From Nocardia spumae (GTDB lineage: Bacteria > Actinomycetota > Actinomycetes > Mycobacteriales > Mycobacteriaceae): 64,000 nt of DNA. The stretch lies in assembly GCF_020733635.1 (NCBI RefSeq), contig NZ_JAJFZL010000001.1, forward strand, positions 682,001 to 746,000, given 5' to 3'. The notes under the pieces are model-generated. The model had not been told where the DNA came from, did not search any database, and saw only the letters and a list, made by a program, of their open reading frames with translations. Below are positions 46,105 through 56,159 of this stretch, in pieces. Both the position numbers and the translations under genes were made by a program. Every line of letters begins with the position of its first letter. The stretch's first letter is position 1.

Positions 46105-48962
46105 CGCGTCCCTCCCTTCGACGACGGTGTCGTGCCGCCGCGCCGGGCCCGGTCGGCGATGAGTTCGGTGTCGAGCCGGGCACCCAGGCTGCGCAGCACA
46201 TCCAGGACCAGGCCCACCACGATCAGGTACACGCCGAGGTCGAACAGCATGGCGGTGACGAATTTGATGTGCCCCAGCACCGGCAGGGTGACCTCGATGA
46301 TCGCCGAGGACAGCGGCGGCGCGCCCAGCAGCAGTGAGCCGGTGGCGGTACCCGCCGACAGGACGAGCCCGGCGCCCAGCACATGTCCGGCGTCCACCGG
46401 CAGCGCCTCGGCCAGTTCGTAGCGCCCGCCGGCCAGATAGCGCAGGACCAGTGCCAATCCGGCCGTGAGTCCGCCCGCGAAACCGCCGCCGGGCGCATTG
46501 TGCCCGGCGAAGAAGAAGTAGGCCGACAACACCATGATGGTCGGGAACAGCATCCGGGTGGTCATCGCCATGACCATCGAGCGGTCGCGCGGCGCCACCA
46601 GCGGGCTGGCCCGCAACCAATAGGACCGGTCCGGATCGGGGTTGTAGTCGGGAGCGTCGGAGACCCGCGGCAGGGTGCCGAAGCGGCGGCTGCGGAACAT
46701 CAGCGAGGCGACGCCGGTAGCGGCCACGACCAGCACCGAGATCTCACCCAGGGTGTCCCAGGCGCGAATGTCCACCAGCAGTACGTTCACCGCGTTCTTA
46801 CCGCCGCCGAAACTGTAGGCCGCGCCGGGGATTCGATGCCAGATCGGCTCGGTGCTGCGGGCCGCGGTGGCGAATGCGGCCACGATCACCACCGCCACCC
46901 CGACCGCGGCCGCGAGGATCGCGCGGCGCACCTTCAGCGCCGCCGTGCGATCGGGTTCGATCTCCGCGGAGAATCTGCGCAGCACCAGGACGAAGATCAC
47001 CAGAGTCAGGGTCTCGACCAGGAACTGGGTCAGCGCCAGATCGGGAGCGCCGTGCAGGGCGAACAGCACACCGCAGCCGTAGCCGGTGACACCGACCAGC
47101 AGCACACTCGCGAGGCGGTTGCGCATCATCGTGGCGCCCAGCGCCATCGCGGCCATGATCGCGCCGATCACCACCTGCAGTCCGGAATCCCAGGCGCGCA
47201 CCGAGATCGGCGCCCGAGCGCCGGTGAACAACAGCACCGCGGGCAGCACCACGACGGTGACCAGGATCAGGCCCTGATTCAGCGGCAGTGAACCGCGCTG
47301 GGTCGCACCGGTCATCCGCAGCGACAACTGATCCATCGCGCGCAGGGTGGCGTCGTAGACCCGGTCGGCGTTGCCCAGTCGTGGATGCAACGATTCGCCG
47401 ATGCGGTCACGGATTTCGAACAGGACCAGACCGCAGGCGATGGCGATCAGCGTCAGGGTCAGCGGCGCGCCCCAGCCGTGCCACAGCGCCAGATGGGCGT
47501 TCAGGGTTCCGGGCAGGGTGCGGGCATAGGGCGCCAGCACCCGATCCATCCAGGGCGCGACCAGACCCGCGGCCAGTGAGGCCGCCGCCAGCACCGCGGG
47601 CGGTGCGACGAACAGCGCCGCCGGGCGGTGCCAGGGCGGTTCCGGTTCCGGCACGCCCTCGGTGGCGCGCTTGGTGCCGAACGCGCCCCACACCAGTCGC
47701 GCGCTGTAACCGACGGTCAGCATCGAGCCGACCACGATCCCGATATCGACCACGATGCGGACCGGCGTGCTCAGATTCTCCGCGCTCAGGACGGCCGAGA
47801 ACGCGCTCTCCTTACCGACGAATCCGAACAGCGGCGCGATCCCGGCCATACTCAGCGCCGCCAGCACCGTGATGGTGCACAGCACCGGTGCCCGGCGCCC
47901 GATTCCGGACAGACGCCGCAGATCCCGGGTCCCCGCACTGTGATCGATGATGCCGACCACCATGAACAGACAGCCCTTGAACAGGGCGTGCGCGACGAGC
48001 ATCGCCTCGCCGGCCAGCGCCGCCTCCGGAGTGCCGAGGCCCACCAGGACCAGCAGGAATCCCAGTTGACTCACGGTGCCGAAGGCGAGGACCAGCTTCA
48101 GGTCGTAGACCTGCAACGATCGAAGGCCGGCCAGCAGCATCGACAGCACGCCCAGGGTGAGCACGATCGGATGCCACGCCGGCGATTCGGCCAGCCCCGG
48201 TGCGAGCCGGGCCACAAGATAGATACCGGCCTTCACCATCGCCGCGGCATGCAGGTAGGCACTGACCGGAGTGGGCGCGATCATCGCGCCGGGCAGCCAG
48301 AAATGCAGTGGCACGATCGCGGATTTGCTCACGGCGCCGATCAGGATCAGCACCACGGCGATACCGGTCGACCAGTCGTGCGGATCGGCCCGGACCACTA
48401 CCTCCGAGAGCAGATAGCTACCGCAGCGCTGGCCCAGCAGCACCAGGCCGACCAGCATCGCGAGCCCGCCCGCGCCGGTGACCAGCAGCGCCTGCAGCGC
48501 CGCCCGCCGCCCGGTGCTCTGTTCGGCGTGATGACCGACCAGCAGGAACGACAGCACCGTGGTGATCTCCCAGAAGGTGAACATCACCAGCATGTTGTCG
48601 CTGACGACCAGGCCGAACATGGCGCCGGCGAAGGCCACCAGATATCCGGCGAAGATCCCCAGCCGTGGTCGATCGTCGTCGTCGAAATATCCGGCGCAGT
48701 AGGCCAATACCAGCGCCCCGACCCCGAGTATCAGCACCGACATGATCGAGGCCAGGCTGTCGAGGCGCAGGTCGAGATTCATGTGGATCTCGGGCGCCCA
48801 GGTGATGTGGACCTCGCTCCCGCTGTTCCAGTTGGCGATCACCCATACCAGGCCCGCCAGCGGTGCCAGTGCGATCGGGTAGAAGCCACGCCTGCCCAGT
48901 ACGCGCACGGCGGGTGGTGCGAGCAGGGCGGCCAGGGCATGGGCGAGCAGGATAGCGAGCAA
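46101..48962 (-). CDS. mrpA: Mrp cation/proton antiporter subunit A (MrpA-MrpB fusion)
   Basis: This 953-aa subunit, the first gene of the operon, combines a NuoL-like MrpA with a C-terminal MrpB domain. That domain covers roughly the last 150 residues (MVLSAYFFFAGHNAPGGGFAGGL; LLGAPPLSSAIIEVTLPVLGHIKFV). The central HFWLPGAMIAPTPVSAYLHAAAMVKAGIYL segments carry the proton-path residues. The start is a TTG at 48962 with GGAG seven bases before. It exchanges cytoplasmic Na+ (or K+/Li+) for protons. Confidence 0.93.
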   Translation of the reverse strand: MLAILLAHALAALLAPPAVRVLGRRGFYPIALAPLAGLVWVIANWNSGSEVHITWAPEIHMNLDLRLDSLASIMSVLILGVGALVLAYCAGYFDDDDRPRLGIFAGYLVAFAGAMFGLVVSDNMLVMFTFWEITTVLSFLLVGHHAEQSTGRRAALQALLVTGAGGLAMLVGLVLLGQRCGSYLLSEVVVRADPHDWSTGIAVVLILIGAVSKSAIVPLHFWLPGAMIAPTPVSAYLHAAAMVKAGIYLVARLAPGLAESPAWHPIVLTLGVLSMLLAGLRSLQVYDLKLVLAFGTVSQLGFLLVLVGLGTPEAALAGEAMLVAHALFKGCLFMVVGIIDHSAGTRDLRRLSGIGRRAPVLCTITVLAALSMAGIAPLFGFVGKESAFSAVLSAENLSTPVRIVVDIGIVVGSMLTVGYSARLVWGAFGTKRATEGVPEPEPPWHRPAALFVAPPAVLAAASLAAGLVAPWMDRVLAPYARTLPGTLNAHLALWHGWGAPLTLTLIAIACGLVLFEIRDRIGESLHPRLGNADRVYDATLRAMDQLSLRMTGATQRGSLPLNQGLILVTVVVLPAVLLFTGARAPISVRAWDSGLQVVIGAIMAAMALGATMMRNRLASVLLVGVTGYGCGVLFALHGAPDLALTQFLVETLTLVIFVLVLRRFSAEIEPDRTAALKVRRAILAAAVGVAVVIVAAFATAARSTEPIWHRIPGAAYSFGGGKNAVNVLLVDIRAWDTLGEISVLVVAATGVASLMFRSRRFGTLPRVSDAPDYNPDPDRSYWLRASPLVAPRDRSMVMAMTTRMLFPTIMVLSAYFFFAGHNAPGGGFAGGLTAGLALVLRYLAGGRYELAEALPVDAGHVLGAGLVLSAGTATGSLLLGAPPLSSAIIEVTLPVLGHIKFVTAMLFDLGVYLIVVGLVLDVLRSLGARLDTELIADRARRGGTTPSSKGGTR

Positions 48963-49131
48963 ACGTCACTCCGTCGGTCGGCGGCGGGGTGGAGGCGGCT
49001 CGATCCTACTGCTGACTGCGTGATTTCGTGGGCATGACCGGCGCGGGCGCGGGCCGCACTCCGACTTTCCAGAGGCGACGGCTATATGTCGGCTACCGGT
49101 GTGCGGTGCCGGTGCACGGCGGCCGGCAGCC

Positions 49132-50445
49132 TCACGACTCGTCGTCGGCGGCGGTCGCCGCGACGGGTTTGCGCCAATATCGCAGTGCTACCAGGCCGGC
49201 CGTGCAGCCCGCGGTGATCCCCAGCGCCGTCCAGTACGGGGTCTGCGAACTCAGCGCCGGCGTCGGGCCGAGGTACCAGTGCCCGGGATCGGTGACGAAC
49301 TGCTGCCGTCCCAGATGATCCCGTACTTCCGTCACCACCGAGGGGACGAAGATGATGGCGACCCCGAGGACCCGGGTCGGGTTGTATCGCGGTGCGGCAC
49401 TGCCGAAGCAGTAGCCGGCCGTCACCGCCAGCAGCGCGCTCAGGACCGCCGCCTGAATGCCGCCGTCGACGCGATGCCCCGCCGCCAGCGCGCAGTAGAG
49501 CGCCATCGCCGCCAGTACCCCCATCGCGAGCATCGGTGCCGGTCGGCGGAACCCCGCGACGATGCCCAGGGCGATCAATATCACCAGCGGCGCCACCGAC
49601 CATCCCGGCAGCCGCGCGGGAATCAGGGCGCTTCCCACCGCCGACAAGGCGACCGCCGACAGGATGAGCACGCCGTCACGCCGGGGCAGCAGGACCGCGG
49701 CGACGACCGCGGCGAGCACCGTCACCGCGGCCGCCACGGCGATGTGCCCGGTGCTGTCGGCATGACCGGCAAGCCACGACGCATCGAGCAGGCCCGCGAT
49801 CACGAACACCAGACCGGCCACGATCGGCGCCATCGGCAATTCGACCGAGCGTCGCTCCACGGTATCCAGTTCACGATTGACGATCGTGCCGACGATCACC
49901 AGCACGAGTGTGATCACGATCAGCCACAGCGGCGGCACCGCTGTCGTCGACCACCCGGGCGGGGTCGGAACACCGTCGAGCACTCGGCCCGCCGAGGTCG
50001 AGCCGAGCTGACCGAATACGACGGCCGACAGTGCGCCCAGCGTCCAGCCGAACACCTGTAACCAGCCGCGCAGCACCGCGACCGCGATACCGCCCAGCAG
50101 AATTCCGCCCGCCAGCGAATCCAGATAATTGAGCGTCGACGGTGCGATCGCGGGTTCGTCGAATTCGGCGAGCAGGTGCGCGAGGAACATCACCGTGATT
50201 CCGCACAGCGCGGCGCCCCAGGCGGTGAGGGCGGTGTTGACCGTGGTCGCGAAGACCGCCACGATCAGCGCGACGATCGCGCCCGCGGCGATCGCCCGTG
50301 GTTGGCTGGCGGCGAGCATATCCAGTTGCAGCACCGAGGTCTGCGAGGTCCAGTGGAAGCCGTTGGGCAGCATCAACGAGAGCCCGGCGACCAGGGTGGC
50401 CAGGGCCGCCGTGATCATCTCCAGAACCTCGCGGTGCGTGCGCAC
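49132..50445 (-). CDS. Polytopic membrane protein of unknown function
   Basis: The 437-aa protein has about ten hydrophobic segments and short loops. No family motif was recognised. It includes a repeated AIVALIVAVFATTVNTALTAWG / LILIALGIVAGFRRPAP pattern and a QTPYWTALGITAGCTAGLVALRYW end. It is on the same strand as the AAA ATPase gene upstream (48 bp apart), so they may share a transcript. The 169 bp between it and mrpA hold no gene. Confidence 0.6.
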   Translation of the reverse strand: MRTHREVLEMITAALATLVAGLSLMLPNGFHWTSQTSVLQLDMLAASQPRAIAAGAIVALIVAVFATTVNTALTAWGAALCGITVMFLAHLLAEFDEPAIAPSTLNYLDSLAGGILLGGIAVAVLRGWLQVFGWTLGALSAVVFGQLGSTSAGRVLDGVPTPPGWSTTAVPPLWLIVITLVLVIVGTIVNRELDTVERRSVELPMAPIVAGLVFVIAGLLDASWLAGHADSTGHIAVAAAVTVLAAVVAAVLLPRRDGVLILSAVALSAVGSALIPARLPGWSVAPLVILIALGIVAGFRRPAPMLAMGVLAAMALYCALAAGHRVDGGIQAAVLSALLAVTAGYCFGSAAPRYNPTRVLGVAIIFVPSVVTEVRDHLGRQQFVTDPGHWYLGPTPALSSQTPYWTALGITAGCTAGLVALRYWRKPVAATAADDES

Positions 50446-50493
50446 CTGCCGAAAATACCTGTGAAACGATCGTGATCGGGGCAGACCTGCCGA

Positions 50494-52710
50494 TCAGCCG
50501 GCGGCGCGCCGCTCGGCGTAGTGGCGCAGCGACTCGACCTGCCCGGCGTCCAGCGACGGTCGCACGGTCTCGCGTGCCGTGGCCAGGTCCGCGGCGCCGA
50601 TGGCGGCGGCGTCCACGTCGCGCCGCATCGCGGACATGGCGGCCTCGCGGAGCAGGGCCGCACAGTCCGCGGCGGAGTAACCGTCGAGTTCTGCGGCGGT
50701 GACCGCGAGATCGACATCGTCGCTCAGCGGTACGGAACGGCTTGCGGTGCGCAGAATTTCGGCCCGGCCGTCGGCGTCCGGCGGCGGGACGAACACCATT
50801 CGTTCCAGGCGACCCGGGCGCAGCAGGGCGGGATCGATCAACTCCGGTCGATTCGTGGCGCCGACCACCACCACATCCCGCAGCGGCTCCACGCCGTCGA
50901 GCTCGGTGAGCAGTGCCGCCACCACCCGATCGCCGACACCGGAATCGGAACTCTGCCCGCGCCTCGGGGCCAGCGCGTCGATTTCGTCGAGGAAGATCAG
51001 CGACGGCGCGGAATCGCGGGCCCGCTGGAACAATTCGCGCACCGCCCGTTCGGAGGAGCCGACCCACTTGTCCATCAACTCGGCGCCCTTGACCGCGTGC
51101 ACACTGAGCTGCCCGCTACCGGCCAGCGCCCGGACCAGGAAGGTCTTACCGCAGCCGGGCGGTCCGTAGAGCAGAACGCCGCGCGGTGGATCGATACCCA
51201 GGCGAGCGAAGGAATCCGGATGCCGCAGCGGCCACAGCACGGCCTCGGTGAGCGCCTGTTTGGTCTCCGTCATATCGCCGACATCGTCGAGGCTCAGCGT
51301 GCCGATCGCGAGTTCTTCGGCGCCCGAACGCGACAGCGGGCGGATCACCTCGAGCGCGCCGACCAGGTCCGGTTGCGTCAGTACCGGATCGGTGTGGTCG
51401 CGACTGGCGCGGGAGGCGGCCCGCAACGCCGCCTCCCGGCACAGCGCCGCCAGATCGGAGACCACGAAACCCGGTGTCCGGGATCCGATCTCCTCGAGTT
51501 GGAGATCTTCGGTCGGCACCTTGCGCAGTAGCTGCTGCAGGAGTTCGACGCGGATCGCGGCGGTCGGCAGGGTCAGCGCGACCTCGCGATCGCAGAGATC
51601 CGGTGCGCGCAAACGGCTGTCGACCGCGCCGGGATGTGAGGTGGTGGCCAGGAACGCCACTCCTGTAGTGGCGACCGCGGCGCGCAATTGATCGAGGACG
51701 AGGGTGGCGACCGGTTCCGGATCCGCCGGCAACAGCGCATCGATATCGGTGATCAACAGGACTCCGCCCGCGCCGGAGCAGACCTCCGAGACCGCGAGGC
51801 CGATCTCGCGCAGCCGGGTCCCGCTCTCGGCCGCGCCGACGGTCGGGCCGTCCAGTTCCACGATCCGCCGCGGCGTGGATACCGCGCGGGCCAGCGTGGC
51901 CTTGCCGACCCCGGCCGGGCCGGTGAGGAGAACACCCAGGTGCGGGGGTGCGCCGAGGGTGCGCAGCAATTCCGGTTCGTCCAGTGCCAGGCTCAGCCAT
52001 TCCGACAGCTTGCCCGCCGGTCCGCGCACCCCGGCCAGCTCGGCGACGGGAACCGCGGACGGACGTTCCCGCACGCGCATCCGGGTGCCGGGCTCATCGG
52101 ATTCCAGCGCGCCGCGCGGATCGTGCGAGGCGGTGGCGGTCGGTGCCGCGGCGCCCCACACCACGGCACTGTTGGGTTGCACACTGACCGGGCCGCCGGT
52201 GGGATCGGTCGAGGTGACGGTGAGCAGTTCGGAGGTCCACGCGATGGCGAAGGTGCGCGACAGCGCCTGTGTCGCCGCGGCGGAACTGGTGCCCGGGCCG
52301 AGATCGCGAGGCAGTAGCGAGACCGCGTCTCCGACGGTCACCACCTTGCCCAGCAGGGCCTGCCGCAGCGTGGACTCCGCGATCGCGCCCATCGCCGCCG
52401 TCGATCCGGTCACCGAGATGTGTCTGGCTCCGTACACCGTGACGGGGGCGACGACGACCGTGGCATCCTCGCGGATCCCCGCGTTGGACAGTGTCACGTC
52501 GTCGAGCAGTGCGATTCCGGCGGGGGTGTCGGCGGGCGCGCGACCTACCACCGCGGCGGTGCGGCGCGACCCGATCACGCTGATCCCGTCCCACTCCCGC
52601 AGCCCGAGCGCCGCCAGTGCCTCGGAATGCAGGCGGACCACCCCGCGTCGCGCATCGGCGGCAGAGCGGGTGAGACGGGCGGTCAACGACAATTCAGGCA
52701 CGCCTGCCAT
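50494..52710 (-). CDS. Cdc48/VAT-like AAA+ ATPase (Rv0435c-like)
   Basis: This 738-aa protein has a VAT-type N-terminal double-psi barrel domain (ELSLTARL; REWDGISVIGSRRTAAVVGRA) and two AAA domains. Walker A1 is GPAGVGKAT near residue 263, with Walker B1 VLLITDIDALL. Walker A2 is GPPGCGKTF near 513, with Walker B2 LIFLDEIDALAP. VGATNRPELIDPALLRPGRLE is the second-region/arginine-finger segment. It is a Cdc48-like unfoldase of Mycobacteriales. It sits ahead of pssA-psd reversed, as H37Rv Rv0435c does. Confidence 0.92.
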   Translation of the reverse strand: MAGVPELSLTARLTRSAADARRGVVRLHSEALAALGLREWDGISVIGSRRTAAVVGRAPADTPAGIALLDDVTLSNAGIREDATVVVAPVTVYGARHISVTGSTAAMGAIAESTLRQALLGKVVTVGDAVSLLPRDLGPGTSSAAATQALSRTFAIAWTSELLTVTSTDPTGGPVSVQPNSAVVWGAAAPTATASHDPRGALESDEPGTRMRVRERPSAVPVAELAGVRGPAGKLSEWLSLALDEPELLRTLGAPPHLGVLLTGPAGVGKATLARAVSTPRRIVELDGPTVGAAESGTRLREIGLAVSEVCSGAGGVLLITDIDALLPADPEPVATLVLDQLRAAVATTGVAFLATTSHPGAVDSRLRAPDLCDREVALTLPTAAIRVELLQQLLRKVPTEDLQLEEIGSRTPGFVVSDLAALCREAALRAASRASRDHTDPVLTQPDLVGALEVIRPLSRSGAEELAIGTLSLDDVGDMTETKQALTEAVLWPLRHPDSFARLGIDPPRGVLLYGPPGCGKTFLVRALAGSGQLSVHAVKGAELMDKWVGSSERAVRELFQRARDSAPSLIFLDEIDALAPRRGQSSDSGVGDRVVAALLTELDGVEPLRDVVVVGATNRPELIDPALLRPGRLERMVFVPPPDADGRAEILRTASRSVPLSDDVDLAVTAAELDGYSAADCAALLREAAMSAMRRDVDAAAIGAADLATARETVRPSLDAGQVESLRHYAERRAAG

Positions 52711-52758
52711 TGTGCCCGCGCCGTGCGGGGGCGGCGGTGCCGGAGGACGTTCGCCGGT

Positions 52759-53655
52759 TCAGCGTCCGCCGGGCCGCCGCAGTCGCAATCGCGATTCGCC
52801 GATGGCGGGTCGGCGCAGTCGCAACCGGGATTCGCCGATCGTGGGCAGCCGCCGGTCCGCACGCCGCTGCGCGCGGCGCTCGGACGGTTTGGCGTGCCAG
52901 GTCTCCGGCCGCGCCGCCACCCAGCGCTGCGAGCGCCACGCGAACGGGATGTGCACCAGGTACAGCCCGATCAGCACCATCAGCAGGATCAGCGGATAGG
53001 TGATCAGCGCGGCCGCGGCCAGGGCGACCAGCACCAGCAGCAGGGCCGCGGCCTGCGGCGCCACCGATACCGATTTCATCGCCAGCGTCGGGATGGTGCT
53101 GACCGCGAGTAGCGCGGCGAAGACCGTCCAGGCGGCGACGACCGGGAAGTTGTCCCACCAGCCGGCGTGGAACTGGCTGTGCAGTGCGATCGGCAGCAGC
53201 GCGATCAGCGCGGCCGCGGGTGCGGGCACCCCGGTGAAATACTCACGCTCCCAATCGGGCCGGGTGTCGTCGTCCATGATCGTGTTGAATCGGGCCAGCC
53301 GCAGCACGATGCTGACCGCGTAGATCAGGGCGATGATCCAGCCCGCGCTGTCCTGCCGGAGCAGGGTCACGTACAGCACCAATGCCGGTGCGACACCGAA
53401 GGATATGGCGTCGGCCAGCGAATCCAGTTCGGCGCCGATCTTGGTGGTCGCCGACAGCATCCGGGCCAGCCGCCCGTCGAGGGTGTCGAGGACGGCGGCC
53501 GCGCCGATCATCGCCAGCGCGATGTCGAGGGAGCCGTCGAGTGCGAACTTCACCGCCGACAATCCCGCGCACAGCGCCAGAATGGTCACGATGCTGGGCA
53601 ACAGGCGGATCGTGCGGCGGCGGCGACCGGGTTCGGTCACGGTGTTCTCGATCAT
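52759..53655 (-). CDS. pssA: CDP-diacylglycerol-serine O-phosphatidyltransferase
   Basis: This 298-aa enzyme makes phosphatidylserine. The CDP-alcohol phosphotransferase motif is complete: Asp57, Asp60-Gly61, Ala64-Arg65, Gly74, Asp78 and Asp82. Multiple TM helices follow. The C-terminal 40 residues are basic, with an 11-residue unit ([11 protein letters not shown]) present twice in tandem. ATG 53655 overlaps the psd stop (ATGA), so pssA and psd form a coupled unit. Confidence 0.94.
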   Translation of the reverse strand: MIENTVTEPGRRRRTIRLLPSIVTILALCAGLSAVKFALDGSLDIALAMIGAAAVLDTLDGRLARMLSATTKIGAELDSLADAISFGVAPALVLYVTLLRQDSAGWIIALIYAVSIVLRLARFNTIMDDDTRPDWEREYFTGVPAPAAALIALLPIALHSQFHAGWWDNFPVVAAWTVFAALLAVSTIPTLAMKSVSVAPQAAALLLVLVALAAAALITYPLILLMVLIGLYLVHIPFAWRSQRWVAARPETWHAKPSERRAQRRADRRLPTIGESRLRLRRPAIGESRLRLRRPGGR

Positions 53656-54368
53656 GGCAGCAGTTCGGCCAGTACCGTCTCCGCCCCGATCGTGCGCTGG
53701 CCGGGCTCGACCAGCAGCCGGGTTCCGGCGGGGAAGTAGGTGTCGACCCGGGACCCGAAGCGGATCAGTCCGTAGGTCTCACCGATGCCGAGTCTGTCGC
53801 CGACCTTGGCGTCGCAGACGATGCGGCGGGCCAGCAGGCCGGCGATCTGCACGACCGTGACCAGCTGTCCCGAGGCGGTCTCGAGGACCATGCTGTTGCG
53901 TTCGTTGACCGAGCTGGCTTCCGGCAGATCCGCCGAGCGGAACTGTCCACGCTGGTAGGCGACGTTGCGGACGGTGCCGGAGACGGGGGTGCGCTGGACG
54001 TGCACGTCCAGGACCGACAGGAAGATGCTCACCCGCGGCAGCGGGGTGTCGCCGAGATTCAGCTCCGCCGGCGGTACCGCGGTGTCGACGAGGGCGATCT
54101 CACCGTCGGCCGGGGCGACCACGATGTTCGCGCGGTTCGGTGGAACCCGGTGGGGGTGGCGGAAGAAGGCCGCCGAGGCGGCCGCCGCGGCCAGTCCGGT
54201 GCGGCGCAGCCAGCGTCGTCGTCCGCCTACGACCGCTACCGCCAGCGGCGCGGCCACGAAGGGCAGGCCGGCGGGATGCAACGGTGGAATCGCTGCGCGG
54301 ACCAGGTCGGCGACATGACCGAGCCCGGTACGTTCGGGCGTACCGGGCGGGGTGGGACGGCGGGCCAC
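53652..54368 (-). CDS. psd: Phosphatidylserine decarboxylase
   Basis: This 238-aa pyruvoyl enzyme converts phosphatidylserine to phosphatidylethanolamine. The autocleavage site is FGSR near residues 205-207, with Ser206 as the pyruvoyl precursor. The GTG at 54368 is chosen because AGAGGAG lies five bases before it and gives the usual length (H37Rv Psd is about 231 aa); an upstream GTG at 54428 would add 20 residues. The N-terminal hydrophobic region anchors it to the membrane. Confidence 0.93.
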   Translation of the reverse strand: MARRPTPPGTPERTGLGHVADLVRAAIPPLHPAGLPFVAAPLAVAVVGGRRRWLRRTGLAAAAASAAFFRHPHRVPPNRANIVVAPADGEIALVDTAVPPAELNLGDTPLPRVSIFLSVLDVHVQRTPVSGTVRNVAYQRGQFRSADLPEASSVNERNSMVLETASGQLVTVVQIAGLLARRIVCDAKVGDRLGIGETYGLIRFGSRVDTYFPAGTRLLVEPGQRTIGAETVLAELLP

Positions 54369-54494
54369 TGACTCCTCTTTCGTGCTCGGATCATGGGCGG
54401 TCGGGAGAGCTCGGACGACCGCGCTCACACCTTACGGGACACGGCATCACCGTGGCGTGGTCCCGACCGCCCGCTCCCGCCGCCGCGCGTGGGC

Positions 54495-54767
54495 TCAGCC
54501 GACCTTTTTGCGTCCGGTGGCCAGCCGGACCAGCCACAACAGGATGACCGCGCCGCCCAGGCAGGTCAGGAAGCTGAAGAAGAAGCCGCCGCTGTGTACG
54601 TCGACGCCGAACAGTCGCAAGATGAAGCCGCCGATCAGGCCGCCCACGACGCCGACGACGATATTGAGCAGAATTCCCTGCTGGGCGTCGGTGCCCATGA
54701 ATTTGCTGGCGATCCAGCCCGCGAGCCCGCCGATGATGATCCAGCCGATGATTCCGAGACCGAGCAT
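54495..54767 (-). CDS. GlsB/YeaQ/YmgE-family stress membrane protein
   Basis: The 90-aa protein starts at ATG 54767 behind GGAGG; an earlier in-frame ATG at 54785 is less well placed. Three glycine-rich helices (LGLGIIGWIIIGGLAGWIAS; NIVVGVVGGLIGGFILRLFG; SFLTCLGGAVILLWLVRLA) and the basic end match the transglycosylase-associated GlsB/YeaQ family. These proteins are induced by envelope or osmotic stress in other bacteria. The role here is inferred by family. Confidence 0.88.
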   Translation of the reverse strand: MLGLGIIGWIIIGGLAGWIASKFMGTDAQQGILLNIVVGVVGGLIGGFILRLFGVDVHSGGFFFSFLTCLGGAVILLWLVRLATGRKKVG

Positions 54768-55069
54768 GGTGTCCTCCAAGGACATTCGTCGTAGGGGCCG
54801 GTCACCGCAGTTCGGTTTGGTACCCCGACCAGTCCGTGAGCCGGTCGTACACCTATCGATTGTGACAATACCCACCCTCCGGGTTAATATTCCGACTAAT
54901 ATGAGGGGGCCTCATGTCTACGCACTCGTAGGGGTATCGGCCATCGGTCGGTGAACCAGCGAGCGTGTCGGTGCGTGGGGGATGAAGAACGTTCGAATCG
55001 CAGGTGGCGTCGAACCGGACCCGGTCCGGTTCAATCCGGCCCCGCCGGCAGGTACAGAGGAGATGCGCG
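54768..55069. other. Divergent region before the FabH-like gene
   Basis: A 302-bp region that must hold promoters for both neighbours. It contains an AT-rich stretch with TAATATT and TAATAT around 54883-54902, unusually AT-rich for this window. A 6-bp inverted repeat ATGAGG-GGG-CCTCAT lies at 54901-54915. A GAGGAG ribosome site for the FabH-like gene lies near 55057. No short gene is seen. Confidence 0.5.
54901..54915. promoter_or_regulatory. Inverted repeat overlapping a possible -10 element
   Basis: ATGAGG-GGG-CCTCAT is a perfect 6-bp dyad directly after a TAATAT element (54897-54902). It lies 155 bp ahead of the FabH-like gene. An operator role is a guess. Confidence 0.35.
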
Positions 55070-56098
55070 ATGGCTGCTCGACTCGCCCAGATCACCGGGG
55101 TGGAGCACACGGCGATGCTCGGGCTCGGCGTGTACCGCCCCGCTCGGGTCGTGACCAACGAGGAGGTCGCGGGACCCATCGATTCCAGTGACGAATGGAT
55201 TCGCACCCGTTCGGGGATCCGCACTCGGCGGTTCGCCTCGGAGTCGGAGACCATCGTCGCCATGAGCGCCGCGGCGGCACGTGATGCGATGGCCGCGGCG
55301 GGGATCACTCCCGCCCAGGTCGATTGCGTCATCGTCGCGACCTCGACCTGGCTGCTGCTGACGCCGGCCGCCGCGCCGCAGATCGCCACGGAGCTGGGCA
55401 TGAACAACCCGGCGGCCTTCGACATCTCCGCCGGGTGCGCGGGCTTCTGTCACGCGCTGGGGGTGGCGTCGGACCTGGTCAGGGGCGGCACCGCCGGTCA
55501 TGTGCTGGTGGTCGGCGTCGAACGGCTCACCGACGCGATCGACCCGACCGATCGCGGCACCGCATTCCTGTTCGCCGACGGCGCGGGCGCGGTGATCGTG
55601 GGGCCGTCCGACGAACCGGGGATCGGCCCGACAGTCTGGGGTTCCGACGGCGAACAGCACCACGCCATCCGTCAGGACAAAGACTGGATGGAGTACTTCC
55701 ACGAGATCGAGGAGCAGGGCACCGACGCGGTCCGCCCGTATCTGGCGATGGAAGGCACCGCGGTCTTCCGCTGGGCCGCCCACTCGCTGAAGAAGGTCTG
55801 CCTGGACGCCATCGAGCGCGCGGGGCTGACCCCGGGCGATATCGATGCGATGGTCCCGCACCAGGCCAACGGCCGCATCATCGAGATCATGGCCCGCGAG
55901 CTGAAGCTTTCGGCCAATTGCGCGCTGGCCAACGACATCGAGGAGACCGGCAACACCTCGGCCGCCTCGGTGCCGCTGGCCATGGAAGCCATTCTGCGGT
56001 CGGGAGAGAGCAAGCCGGGTGCGGCGGCGCTGCTGGTCGCCTTCGGCGCGGGACTGTCCTATGCCGCGCAGGTGGCGAAACTGCCCAACTGGCAGTAG
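55070..56098 (+). CDS. 3-oxoacyl-ACP synthase III (FabH-like)
   Basis: This 342-aa thiolase-fold condensing enzyme starts at ATG 55070 behind GAGGAG. The triad is visible: Cys123 in DISAGCAGF, His264 in PHQANGRI and Asn295 in TGNTSAAS. The DSSDEWIRTRSGIRTRR opening is FabH-like. FabH starts fatty-acid or polyketide chains from acyl-CoA and malonyl-ACP. It stands alone, away from other fatty-acid synthesis genes, so it could be the main FabH or a specialised paralogue. Confidence 0.87.
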   Translation: MAARLAQITGVEHTAMLGLGVYRPARVVTNEEVAGPIDSSDEWIRTRSGIRTRRFASESETIVAMSAAAARDAMAAAGITPAQVDCVIVATSTWLLLTPAAAPQIATELGMNNPAAFDISAGCAGFCHALGVASDLVRGGTAGHVLVVGVERLTDAIDPTDRGTAFLFADGAGAVIVGPSDEPGIGPTVWGSDGEQHHAIRQDKDWMEYFHEIEEQGTDAVRPYLAMEGTAVFRWAAHSLKKVCLDAIERAGLTPGDIDAMVPHQANGRIIEIMARELKLSANCALANDIEETGNTSAASVPLAMEAILRSGESKPGAAALLVAFGAGLSYAAQVAKLPNWQ

Positions 56099-56111
56099 CC
56101 CGCCGACGCCA

Positions 56112-56141
56112 CGGCCCGGCCGGTGCCCACCGGCCGGGCCG
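56112..56141. terminator. Hairpin terminator between convergent genes
   Basis: Perfect 14-base arms (CGGCCCGGCCGGTG and its complement) around a CC loop. It lies between the FabH-like gene (ends 56098) and the SIMPL lipoprotein gene (ends 56160). It can act on both strands. Confidence 0.75.
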
Positions 56142-56159
56142 CGTGCTGTCGGGCCGGGA

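Noticed and set aside
53652..54428. Longer 258-aa version of Psd
   Set aside because: The GTG at 54368 has a better ribosome site (AGAGGAG) and gives a length close to mycobacterial Psd.
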